The notes beneath the pieces are model-generated. The model ran no database searches and was not told the DNA's origin. It saw only the letters and a program-made list of their open reading frames with translations. A DNA stretch of 64,000 bases, taken from the NCBI RefSeq assembly GCF_037975245.1, contig NC_092572.1, positions 19,528,489 through 19,592,488 on the forward strand, read 5' to 3'. Below, piece by piece: positions 24,814 to 35,723 of the stretch. Positions within the stretch are counted from its first letter, which is position 1; the number at the start of each line of letters is the position of its first letter. A program made the position numbers and the translations under genes. This DNA is from Apostichopus japonicus. Taxonomy: Eukaryota > Echinodermata > Holothuroidea > Aspidochirotida > Stichopodidae.

Positions 24814-24838
24814 CGAGCAAAACTAGCTCTTCTTCAGT
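24808..24838 (-). ncRNA. Hammerhead-ribozyme-like core at Penelope pseudo-LTR
   Basis: On the minus strand: CTGAAGA, then A, GAGC, a seven-base loop, GCTC, then GAAAGC. This is the C-U-G-A-N-G-A / stem II / G-A-A-A arrangement of hammerhead ribozymes, which are described in Penelope-like pseudo-LTRs. Stem I, stem III and the cleavage site could not be paired convincingly by eye, and there is one extra A next to stem II, so activity is unproven. Confidence 0.4.
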
Positions 24839-24994
24839 GCATGATCACCGAAAGTGACAAGGAGTAGCAGGAATTGAAACTCTTTTATAGAGGAGATGTC
24901 GGCATGGTTGTAAGGGCAAAGCGACTTACTGATTTCTGCTGAATTGAGCAGAAGTTTTAGAAATTCGGATTATTTTAATCCGCGTCGGATTATT

Positions 24995-27773
24995 TTAATC
25001 CGATTCCGTCGTAATTGTAAAGGAATTGTTTTGGTTTATCTGGGACGGCAAATCGTTTCTGATGTTTAAACCGAATGGTGCCGTGGTCTTTAGGTTTAGT
25101 TCCCAGAAATTTTCTTTCGCTTTCCTAGATTTATCTGTCCAAGAATCGTTCTGGTCAATGGCAATAACACGCAAATTCTCAATTGAATGATTTTGGAGAT
25201 TGAAGTGATTTGCAACAGGTTGGTAGATCTTTTTTGTTTTGATCGCCGATCTATGTTGTGTCATTCTCTCTAAGAGTGTTTTTTGACTCTCCAATGTATT
25301 GTAAGTTACAAATATTGCAGTAGATGAGGTAAATGACATTTTTGGATAGGCAGTTAATTTTGTGCCGAATTTGGAACGTGCGTTTGGTTTGGTTGCTCTG
25401 AAAGGCCCCGGTCGAATCGACAAGTAAGCACGTTTTGCAATTTTGTGTACAGGGCGATGATCCTGTAGTTTCTGTTATGCTTTCCCCTAATGGGGTGTCA
25501 TCCCGAAAGGATGCCCGAACTAAGATATCCCGTAGGTTGCTGGGTCTTTTAAAAGCGATGACAGGTAATTCTGGGAATACTGATTTCAGGCGTTCGGTGC
25601 CTTGAAGTAGGTGAAAATTCTTCTGAATGATATTAGCCAGTGGTGGGAGACCAGGGTGGAATTCAGTAACCAATGGTACCCTTTTGGAACTGGTTTGACG
25701 AGTTTTGTACGTCAATGTTTCGGTACGGGGTTTGCTTTTAGCCTTTTTGATGGCATTTTCAATAGTACCCCGAAAATACTGTCTGTTTAGGAGGTGTTGT
25801 GACAGTTCTTTAGTGCGTGAATCAAAATCGACTTCAGAGGAGCAAATGCGTCGAATGCGCAACGCTTGACTATACGGAATATTTCTGGTACAGTGACGTG
25901 GATGGCAACTGCTTGGTAAGAGGTAGTTGTGCTTGTTCGTGGGTTTATTGAACAAGTCTGTTTTGAGTGAACCATTTTGTAGGGTCACGGTGGTGTCCAG
26001 AAAGTGAACGCCAAGTCCAGAAAAATCAGCAGTGAATTTGATAGTGTGATGAAACGAGTTTATGTCATCAATGAAGAGTTTTAGATTTGCCTCACCATGG
26101 GTCCATATCATAAAGATATCGTCAATGTAACGTAACCACGTGTGTGGTTTCAAGTTTTGTCGAGATAAAAATTCATTTTCGAGGTTTCCCATAAAGATGT
26201 TGGCAAAAGACGGTGCCATTTTGGTACCCATTGCGGTGCCATGAATTTGGAGGTAGTGTTTGTTGCCAAATACCAGATTATTGTTGGTCAAGACGAGTTG
26301 CATTAATTCGGCCAATTCTTTCTTCGTGGGGGTTTTGCCACGTTTCGGTTTGAATGCTTTTGTGCAGGCCGAAATGCCCTCTTCGTTAGGGATATTTGTG
26401 TATAACGAAGACACATCCAAGGTAACTAACAGAGAAGATAAGGGAAGATTTTTTATTTTCCCAATTTTCCGGATGAAATCGGTAGTGTCCTGCACATAGG
26501 ACGGTAGGGCCGAAACGAGAGGTTGGATGAGGAGATCCACGAATTTGGAAATGTTTTCAGTCGCTGTGCCATTACCCGATATTATGGGCCTCCCGGGATT
26601 GCCTTCTTTGTGAATTTTAGGCAGAAAATAAAAGCGACCAGGTTTTGGGTCGTTTTCCAGGAGGTTTTGGCCTAACTTGCGGTCAATGGAACAATTAGAG
26701 ACTATCTTTTGGATGACTCTTTTCACGTTTTGTGTGATTTCTTGAGTAGGATCAGAATCTAGGAGTTTGTAGTGTTGAGGGTTGCCGAGTAGTCTGTTGG
26801 CTTCCTCTCTGTAGAATTGTTTGCCCATAGCGACAATTGCAGAACCCTTGTCGGCTGGCTTGATGACAATGTTATCGCGCTTCCGGAGTTCATGAATGGC
26901 CTGTCTATCAGTTTTGTTGAGATTGTCGCGGTAGTCTGGGGCGGAGGTGTGTGTTTTAACATCCTCTTTAATGGCCGAAATAAATGATTCAAGAGGCGCA
27001 CAATGGGCCTTGGGTAGATTCCACGAGCTTTTTGGCTTAAAATTGGAATCCAAGTCGTTAGTTTGTTGCGTGGTGTTATTGCCATTTTCGTCGGCAAAAA
27101 ATTCACGGAGACGTAAGCGTCGATAGAACAGATTTAGGTCAAGAGAAAGTTTCTGAGCGTTTACTTGCCGTGGTTTAGGGCAAAAATTTAGACCTTTGGA
27201 GAGTAGGTTTGTTTCTCCTGCCGAGAGTTGGCAATCAATGGTAGCAACTGCACTTTTGGTGGTGTTGCATGCGGTCTGTATCTCTTTCCGACGGAATCTG
27301 CGAGACCTGGTTCTTTTTGAGGTTTCAAGTTGGGTTTCACCAGAAGACTTAACTCTTTGCGTGACATTATCCCTCTTCAATTTGTGACATTGTCTTGAAG
27401 CTAGGGTATGTGAGAGGTTCAAGCAAATTTTCGAGATGGAGTCAAGCTTTCTTTCGAACTCGTTCTTGGGGAGTTCTTTTTGCAGTTTTCTGGTTTTGGA
27501 ATCAATTTGCTGGCTAAGTTCGTGAATTGTTTTGCGACAGATACTTATTTGCACAGCCATTAATTCAAGCGAAGCATTCTTAAGGATTCCTTTCCAATTG
27601 GCAAAGCTGTCGCTATCAGAAAGTGGTAAACCAGCACGGACCTTGATTTTAAGTCCTTTTGGTACCGTTTTGTTTTTACGGTATAGTCTGTAGTTGGAAA
27701 GATGATGCCGATACCTAACCCGTTTTTCGGAAAGGCGTCGAAGCGTTTTCAAAGTTTCAAAGATGCTCTCCAT
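24995..27773 (-). pseudogene. Penelope-like reverse transcriptase with GIY-YIG endonuclease, one frameshift
   Basis: Likely start is the Met of MESIFETLKTLRR (27773); an upstream in-frame Met exists at 27794. Order: charged coiled N-terminus, IKPADKGSAIV (the DKG motif of this family), RFYFLPKIHKEGNPGRPI (RT motif), LVTLDVSSLYTNIP (first catalytic Asp), GTKMAPSFANIFMG, RYIDDIFMIW (YxDD catalytic motif), FLDTTV, a CTQNCKTC cysteine cluster, then VIYLIYC and LQYIGES, the GIY-YIG core. The frame breaks near 25270 inside an AG-repeat run and the rest of the nuclease (ERMTQHRSAI, NHF) continues in another frame to 24995. Loss of two bases from the AG run is the simplest explanation. RT motifs look intact; the nuclease as encoded is truncated. 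Confidence 0.92.
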
Positions 27774-27821
27774 TTTGAAGCATAGTTGGATCAATTAGAT
27801 ACCAACAGTGAAAGATATAGA

Positions 27822-27954
27822 TAGGAATAACGGAAAAACTGTTAAACAACTAAGCTGCATTTAGAGAAAGGCTGGATCTCGAGTGAGATACAATAATTGA
27901 ATTAGGTAAGTGATTGGAAGTAAAACAGCCAATGTTTGGTTTTTGCAGAGCTTT
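27822..27954 (-). repeat. Pseudo-LTR, 5' copy of the Penelope element
   Basis: Partner of 24681-24813. On the element's strand it starts exactly at the AAAGCTCTGC that follows the CTGAAGA-hairpin motif in the other copy, so the 5' end was cut inside that motif and joined to (TA)n. Confidence 0.93.
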
Positions 27955-27964
27955 ATATATTTAT

Positions 27965-28030
<66 letters not shown>
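27955..28030. repeat. (TA)n microsatellite, right of Penelope element
   Basis: About 75 bases of TA with a TAAA interruption at its start. It probably belonged to the same tract as 24437-24681 before insertion. Confidence 0.95.
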
Positions 28031-28034
<4 letters not shown>

Positions 28035-28954
28035 GTATAGTACATATATATATAGAAGATCAACAAGTGCACCTCTAAGTAAGCGTTCAATTTCACTCAT
28101 TAAGATCCTGTTTTCGTTCGCTGAGACGCTTGGTTGTTAAACGAAAGAAATATTGTGATTGCTGAAGCTGTTGGCTTCAGAAACATGTGTGAATTTTGTC
28201 TGCATCTTTAGATATCTAATCACGTCCATATACTGGGACGTCAATTCTTTTCTAGGATTGGATGTCCAAGCTAATCGTGACTTGAGCTAGTTTTATTTAT
28301 TCCAAAGCAACCCATGTTACGATCAACCATATATTCGAAAACAATACTGCGTAACTCGTAATGAATTGATATAGTAAAGGACAAATTATTTCTCGATCAA
28401 TGATAATTTAGAATCAACAAGATCATTAGCTTTGACATGGTTCAACTTTTATATTCTAAAAATAAACTAACCCGTATCGCACCTATTATACGGTAAAGCT
28501 ATTATACTGTTTATGGATCCACTAGCAATTGCTCGGCCTAGCGGGAACACACAATTGTTGCCCATTCTGAGCCTCCACTGATCCCCATTTCCCTACTGAT
28601 CATTCTATCGGCATAGATCGACAACCCTGTACACTATCGTTACGTACACTATCGTAATATAATATATTTTTAATTCTTCGTATAGGATAAAACGAATTGC
28701 GTCAAGTTTTTAAAAATTGTCATGCCATCTAAGGTCTTTTGTGGTATAATCCATGATGTTTGCTTAAAAACTTCTATCCTATGTGTCGTAAGGCAAATTA
28801 TTTCTAATGTTGTATTTGTAACACTTTAAAATCACAAAATGAAATGTGACAGTGCATATTTACATTTATAACAATGTCGAAGCAAGTTGAAAACCAATTC
28901 TCTGCACCGTTCTCAAGCTTTCTTAAATTCAAGTTCCCGGTTGTCTGGGCAGCG
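28031..28954. other. Unique segment between Penelope element and right arm
   Basis: No gene or clear repeat seen. The right arm begins at about 28955. Confidence 0.5.
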
Positions 28955-29284
28955 TGAAGTCACTCGTCACATATACATACAGATGAAGCGATATCCAGAC
29001 ATGAAACTGCACGCTTATCAAAGTTGGATTTTCAGTTGGGGATTGTAATCACTTATCATTGTACAGCGCCACCTATTTATATATAATTTACCCATCAAGT
29101 TAAGTAAGGTATTACAGTTTGGCTGTATCCTACTTTTTCAAGTTATTCATTTTCGTTTTAAAATTATGTATATTAAGGTTTGTGTCACACAACACTTGAT
29201 TGAATCATATATTGTGCCATTAAATGGTTCCTGCGGTGATTTTGGTGGACGGAGTATATGTTCTCTACCACCAGATAAAAGTGA

Positions 29285-30305
29285 TCAATGCCGTGAACGA
29301 AAAATGCAGGCGCTTTGACTTTCGCTATGCACGGTCATGGCGTGCATGAAGGTAGTCGGTTCTGGTATTTTCTTACATTTGCATGTAAATATTAAGTGAA
29401 AGATTTCTTTAAACTGCGGATGATTAAATCCGTAGATCAGTGGATTAACGCAGCTATTAAAGGTAACTAGACCTGCAAACCAAGGAATCACAACGTAACT
29501 CTCTGGAATGACGCAAGCTACTGCAAAAGGCATGATGCATACAATGTAAGCACAAACCACTAGAAAGAGATTTTTGGTAGTTTTAACCACCATGATTTGC
29601 CGAGAAATCCTTCTTCTCTCATCACCTCTAGATGCCTGATAACTATCCCTGCGTATTTCCCTAAGTATCCGATATATGAGATAGTAACACGCGATAATGA
29701 CCACCAAGCAGGGAAACTGTATCAGTATACTACGTAACATTTCATTGTGGAACGATCTTGGATGCTCCGAGTCCACCGTACAAACACTGTAACGATGGGA
29801 AAAGCCGAGTGCACCGAAACCTAATGCTGGCGGTAAGGTTGCGACTGTAATAACATATAGCCAACCGAGGAAGATCATAACGTATACGTTTCGGGAACAG
29901 TAAACTTTATCATAAGTTGATCTCGGACGAGTTATCAAAATTAAACGATTGACTGCAATCAAAGCCAAATTGATAATGCTAGCTCCTAATGTTATATAAG
30001 TCATTGCTTAAATAATCTTGCAGAAAAAGGTCTCCGGAAGGTAAAAATGAACGCTTAACAGCGCTACTGGATGTTATATGATATACACGCAAGAAATGCC
30101 ACCCGAAATGGCTAGGTTGACCACAAAAGGGGTTGGTGGTAGTTTGAAGTTTTCGTGAGGCGCAAACAGCAAAGACAACGAGAAAATTGCCAGGTATTCC
30201 TATGACACTTATCACAGCAACGTCGACGGTAGGTAGGGTGTTTGGGATTCGTATTATTAAGTTTTGTTTTGATTTGTTTACTTTCTCCTTAATTCCTTTG
30301 TTCAT
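29285..30305 (-). pseudogene. Class A GPCR with NRL motif (GPCR-A), right arm, N-terminal half broken
   Basis: The C-terminal 239 residues (29285-30004) form one open frame from TM3 to the tail: GASIINLALIAVNRLILI (Asn-Arg-Leu in place of DRY), TM4 WLYVITVATLPPAL, EL2 with a Cys, TM5 LIQFPCLVVIIACYYLIYRI, TM6 LVVCAYIVCIMPFAV, TM7 NSCVNPLIYGF. Upstream, TM1 (VISVIGIPGNFLVVFAV) is in one frame, TM2 (FVVNLAISG) in another, and a TAA lies just before the TM3 frame. NRx motifs occur in the melatonin, Tre1/Moody and GPR84-like branch; that placement is tentative. A downstream start giving a five-helix product is conceivable but unlikely to be a working receptor. Confidence 0.85.
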
Positions 30306-30309
30306 ATTT

Positions 30310-32160
30310 TATCTATTTCTGATTTGACTTTTTCTTCAGTTTTTTGGAAGTGAAACTCTTCGACACAACCTCATTGTTTTTATAGTTTTACTTCCCTTTA
30401 CATTTATTGCTGTTAATTAACAGCAATGAAAGTAAAGGGAAATAAATTAAACATTATTTTTTCTATATTGTGCAACTTTTCTACTATTTAATGTTGTAGA
30501 AAAAGAAGTAAACGACATAATCCATTAGTAGAACGTTTTATTTATCATAAGTAAGCGTAAAAGAGACATCAAGATGGGAATATATAACACTAATAAAACT
30601 AATCATTTAGATTTGAAGTGACGAGATGTAATAAGTTGCCATTTCAATATTTCCACCACAATTTGTTGAAATAAAGAACTTAGTAACGATTTTTCAGAAA
30701 ATTGGTAAATTACCAACTCTTGTATATAAGACAACATTGTAACATTCCGCCGAAAATTGTTGATATGTACCAGATGTGACTTAAGAAATAAGTTTCAGAG
30801 AAATCGTCATCATTTTAACATTTTGCATAAAACTAAATTGTTTAAATGATAACTAAACTGTAATAAGTTATCATTTTAATATTTTCAGAAAACTATCAAA
30901 CTGATCAATTGGAAAGAAGTTAACATTTTAATACTGCGCAGATATATGTTGTAAATAACAAAAATTAACATAAGAAACCATTTCAACATGGTTCAGAAAA
31001 TTATCAAGTTGCTCAGTCGGAAAGAATGCACAACTTTACTAGATCTGGTACAATAGGGTAAAATTGGAAAATTCAGCTCGGGCACTCGTCACATTTTAAC
31101 TAATGTATCTTATGCCCTGCTTTCGATAGAAACTTCGGTATCTAGCCCAACACTTTCTTCTGAGCTCTAACCTTCGATTATTTGTAATAAATATATTTTG
31201 AGGATTAAAGTCTGCGCCAATCATTCCTCAGCTTAGCGAAAAGTTGGCCTTCATTACTTTTGTTTTACTTCTATACAAATTTCGACCCCGCTAATACAAA
31301 AAAAAAATAGGTGATTACATTTAAAATGGTAAATGCAGTATATATATAATAGAAATACCGCCGGCTCTACTAGGAAAAGTGATGAAAAATTGATATTATC
31401 GAAAGTTTAAAAAACAGTGAGAATTAAATTTGCTACTTTATCGCAATTTGTAAAGACACAACAGAGGTCTCTGAAAGCAGTCTATTTCTCCCAGAAAGTT
31501 TTGATCATTCGGAAATCCAATTGGTAGCGGCACGTGCCTTCGAATGCTGTGTTCTCGATGAAGTGTGGTAGTATTGCTATCGTAGTCTTCGGATTTGAGA
31601 TTTCAAATGCATATCTGTGAGTGTAAACATGTATATAAGCGCCGAAGGATTTTACTGAAGAACGACTGTCCATACCGTTGTGGAATTCAGGTGGCGAGAT
31701 GATACTCAGTACCGTAGGCTATAACATATTTTTTTTTCACCAAACGCATACCAACGAACAATCATCGTGCAATGAGACTATTTTGCTACAGGTGAAATAC
31801 TGCTATTTTTATTGGTGTCTCTATATAAGTATTTTACTTTTAACCCAACAAACATATTATAATGATTCCTAATTTTCAATTTTGGTTATCTTAGGATCCA
31901 AATTTGTATTCGTATTTTAAGGATAAGGGTATCAAAAGCACCAAAGAACGACGCTGAATGAGAGTCAGAAGTACTGCTTAGTAATTACCGCCATCCTTAT
32001 TAATGTCTGTCGCTTACCTACTAACCACAGTATTTCAGTATTTGCTTTTAGGCTGTTCTAAACTGTTGATTACGCCATCCATAGATATAATGATTATTTG
32101 AAGAGCTGATATATCACGAAAGGTTTGGACAGCCAAAAGTGATTTCAGATCCATTGCAAG
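30310..32160. other. Non-coding DNA between the two GPCR pseudogenes, right arm
   Basis: 30310-31270 mirrors the left arm. From about 31290 to 32160 the sequence has no counterpart in the left arm, which carries the LTR-containing insertion at this position. No gene is supported. Confidence 0.6.
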
Positions 32161-32164
32161 ATAA

Positions 32165-32960
32165 ACTTCCAATACGTCCTTAAAACCTTGTGGTAATCAA
32201 ATAATGTAAAATGCACCGAGAACAATGGCGCTGGTTTTTGTAGTGCGCATGCGCATTTTCCATTCAACAGAGTTTGCCCTCTGAGACGTGCTGTTTGATA
32301 CAGTATCCATTCTGCGGTATGCGATGTAGAAGATTCTCACTCTACGCAATGATCAGTGATAATAGCCAAAAGGGTATTATTAATGAAGCAGAGGGCACAT
32401 GAATTTTTAGTATCGGGCCATCGTACTGTTAAAGTTCTAACATCCATAGATGTGGGTCTCCATCGAAACTCCAGACTTGCAGAGTTCCAAACACCGTTTC
32501 GAATGAATACCCCAAAATTACGATCTTAAAGGTTTTTCTCGAATTCATGATGACGTGATATCTGAAAGGACGAGATAAATCGATGAACGGTTATTCCTAA
32601 TAACAAAGCCATTGAACACAAAGTAAAGACATATGCCGGTAGGAAGAGGTGAGACCTTGACCGGGCGTGACAAGTGAAATCGCTAATTAACAGACGGTTT
32701 GAAATCGCGAGTGGCATTGCAACCAATCCTGTCAAAAAGTCGGTTACCGTCACACCAAACATGTCGTAGTAGTTGCTAATTTTGCGCAATTCTCTGAAGC
32801 GGATAAATGAATCGAGAACCAACGCATTGCCAAATACACACACTAGTGTAATGGGCGTGTATACAGCAACGTAGACGATAGTTCCATAGACACTGGCTCT
32901 TAATGTAAATGTAACTGCTTCTCAAGTCACTTCCACTGTAATATTAGATAAATCATCCAT
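32165..32960 (-). pseudogene. Class A GPCR pseudogene (GPCR-B), right arm
   Basis: TM1 with VFGNALVL, TM2 VTDFLTGLVAMPLAI and TM3 SMALLLGITVHRFI are in one frame (32526-32843). The DRY motif of the left copy is changed to HRF. TM4 to TM6 follow out of frame, and the TAG after TM5 and the TGA in TM6 match the left copy exactly. Not functional. Confidence 0.85.
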
Positions 32961-33679
32961 GATGAATATTAATAACATAAAATAGTATTGGTAGTATTGT
33001 GTTATATTGTTTTGTTCTCGTCTATCAAACTGACCAGGCGAAAACGTGATGAATGAAGTTGATGAAACTTTAAATGCAAAGTTTCTTCTTCTTAAGTTTC
33101 ATTAAGCCTATCAAGAAGCACTTTTAAATGCCATAATTAGCGACATGAGATGTAGTCCTACAAGTTTTGTGGTTTCTGTTGTCTTCGTTGTTACTATTGT
33201 TCTATGCTAAATAGAGTTAATAACAATTTCTTTAATAAAAAAAAGGCAAAAAATACGTCAATTACAAAACAATATTTTAGTCTTAATCCGCATACAGCAT
33301 GTCAACTCAGCGGACCGAAAGACTATAAGACTGCAAGACCGCAAGACTAGTTAACAATAACCACTTTTAAAAGAAAATAAATTTGATCTTATAAATTATC
33401 TAATCCTACATAGTAATACATACTTCTCAATACAATATAGCAAAGTATCATTAACGTGAGTGTCGGTACTACTTCAACCACTCAAAGAGAGAAACATCTT
33501 CAATACTGTATCAGATCCACTGGGCCCATTTCTTTTCTGGTTGCAATATGCAATATGTGCAAACCGGAATCGTCGATGATTCAAGAACTCTAAACCTATT
33601 CACTAGTGTTAGCGGTATTACAAATTTTCTCCTAACATTCATAATATGGGTGTACAAAACAGATTTGTAGTTAGTCCGT

Positions 33680-33850
33680 CCTTGCATAGTTCCTGGACTG
33701 TAGTTTATGTACTATAGTTCCTGTCTCATAGTTGGTGTACTGCAATTCTTGTACTGTAGTTTCTGCCAGTACTGCTGTTGATTTTCTGAAGTTCCTGTAC
33801 TGTAGTTCCTGTACTCTTGGCTTAGTACTCGTACTCGATACATTTTGGAA
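33680..33850. repeat. Short-period tandem repeat, right-arm specific
   Basis: Degenerate repeats of a 14-16-base unit resembling TGTACTGTAGTTCC. It is absent from the left arm, where the flanking sequences join with other intervening sequence. Confidence 0.8.
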
Positions 33851-34631
33851 ATCTTATTCCTATATAGTCCTTTATACTGGAGCAAGATGACCTGCTTCTA
33901 ATTGCTCTTAGTGCTTGTGCCTAGAGGCGCAATCACGTATACTTCTACTGAGGATTTATCCCTAACTACCCCCCACCCCACGCCCTACTTGATAACCCAC
34001 TGACACACAGTATTATAAAATTCCTATGCACAATAAATTACAAAATACCGCCTAAGCATCCTACATTTTACCAACATTTCTCAAAGAGGCGGGGACACTC
34101 CTCCCATTAGATCCCTTTCACTGGGCGACTTACCGTCTAAGCCCTCCCAAATGGCTGCGCCTAAACTTTTGCTCGCACTCATACCAATGGGAAGTTTTGT
34201 AAGCGCAGCTTACTCGTGCTTTTGTACTAAAACTGTACTACAAGTCTGGGATAAAGTAGATAATTTGCCTATGACTAAATGATTTCAAATGCGCCAAGTC
34301 AGGTAAGACTATACCGAGCAACCCCCTTATATCTTAAGTGTTAGCGGATGTATTTGATAGTATACGGTTATATCTAAATACTGAAAGTAAAAGTGTTGTA
34401 TTAAAGATTGCAGTGATGGTGATCTCTCTGACTTTGCCCTAAATTGACTATCCTTCAATTACGTAGTTTTATCAAAGTTTGATCAGATGTGACGCCGCAG
34501 AATAAGACAGATATGCAATTGTAAAAGGAAATTGTTAATGTGTGAATGTTTTATGAAAGTACTACAACGCACAGAATTGGCGTTTCCTGCTTTGACCGTA
34601 CACTAAATTTTAGCTATTTATATTAAATGTA

Positions 34632-34990
34632 AAATAAAAAATATAACAACTTGCACTAAAAAGTGTTAACCAAACCATGTTGTAATTTGACTACAGAACT
34701 GTCAGTGCAGATATGTGTTCACCCTGCTCATTAACCAGTCTGTGTTCTGTGCGTGTTTTTGCCCCTTCTGTTACTGTATGTTACTTGTCATTTAGCCTCT
34801 GAAGAAGATCCTACTAGGATCGAAACGCCGGGCCAACTTACTTTTACAAATTCTCTTACACAGGCTCTCTAGTGGATAAGCAGTTTGCTAACAGTTTTAC
34901 TTTATTTTGAGTTTAATATTGGAATAAATAATGTAAGTATTAATCTATCCAAACTCGTGCAAACCCCAAGGCTGTGTTTTTGTTAAATAT
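34632..34990 (+). mobile_element. Penelope-like terminus remnant inserted in right arm
   Basis: Interrupts otherwise mirrored sequence (left-arm counterpart near 7740). It contains GCCTCTGAAGAAG, a perfect hairpin GATCCT-ACT-AGGATC, then GAAACGCC at 34796-34829. The same arrangement occurs on the minus strand at 23215-23350. It has no coding capacity and is probably a 3' end fragment. Confidence 0.6.
34794..34834 (+). ncRNA. Hammerhead-like CTGAAGA-hairpin-GAAA motif
   Basis: CTGAAGA, one A, a six-base-pair stem with a three-base loop, then GAAAC. GCC before and GGC after the motif could pair as an outer stem. This is the best-formed of the three occurrences in the window. Ribozyme activity cannot be judged without fold analysis. 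Confidence 0.35.
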
Positions 34991-35474
34991 ACAACATGCA
35001 TTGATTAACCATTACCACGCCTTTATTTAGGCATGATCCCGTTACAAATTGTGCTGTATCCTATTCAGCATTAATTTAAAGCACGATTAGACTAGTTGAA
35101 GTCAATTTTAATCCTGCGAAACTGATTTTCGCAGCCACACGGTTGACACCGAGTCTTTCACAATATAATCACAATGAAAGGTCAGCCTGCTCAAAAATTC
35201 ACATTAACGAATCGAATAAGAATCCACTTGTCAGGTTTACATGAGCAGTCACAACGAAAAATTAAATTACTTTAGATTAACCGCAGCATTAAGGCATTAT
35301 ACTGTTTCCTTGTGCAACAATTTAAAGGTAAGGGTTCGTTGCTACCTGAATGTGCCTTGTCAATCTGGGTAATACAAATTTAGTATAAACAAGATTCTAC
35401 TCTTCATTGCAATTCATATGAAGTAGATTACTTCTGTTGTTCTTCTTTGAATTGGCGTTTGTCAACATTTCAAC

Positions 35475-35723
35475 TCATGTAGGCTGGTAGTTTTTGAGCA
35501 AATATTGTTGTAAATCAACTCTTTCTGCTTTTCTCAAAGCCTCTCCGAGAACGTCATAAGTTGCAGCGCTGGCCATTTTCATTTTCCACACAAGTAGCAT
35601 TTGGTAATTCTTCTCCTTAAGAGTTGGATTACTCATTTGTTCGATGTTGCAGAGTTGTTCTTCAGACACCTCAAGGTTCCTTCCAACATCTCTCCAGAAT
35701 TTTCCAATTTTTGCTGATAAGTC
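35475..35723 (-). CDS. Death domain, terminal exon, right copy
   Basis: Acceptor TTTTCACAG, phase 0; 82 residues and stop. It keeps LSAKIGKFWRDVGRNL, LCNIEQ and the core Trp in LLVWK. About 18 of 82 residues differ from the left copy, most of them in the second half. Confidence 0.88.
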   Translation of the reverse strand, partial: DLSAKIGKFWRDVGRNLEVSEEQLCNIEQMSNPTLKEKNYQMLLVWKMKMASAATYDVLGEALRKAERVDLQQYLLKNYQPT

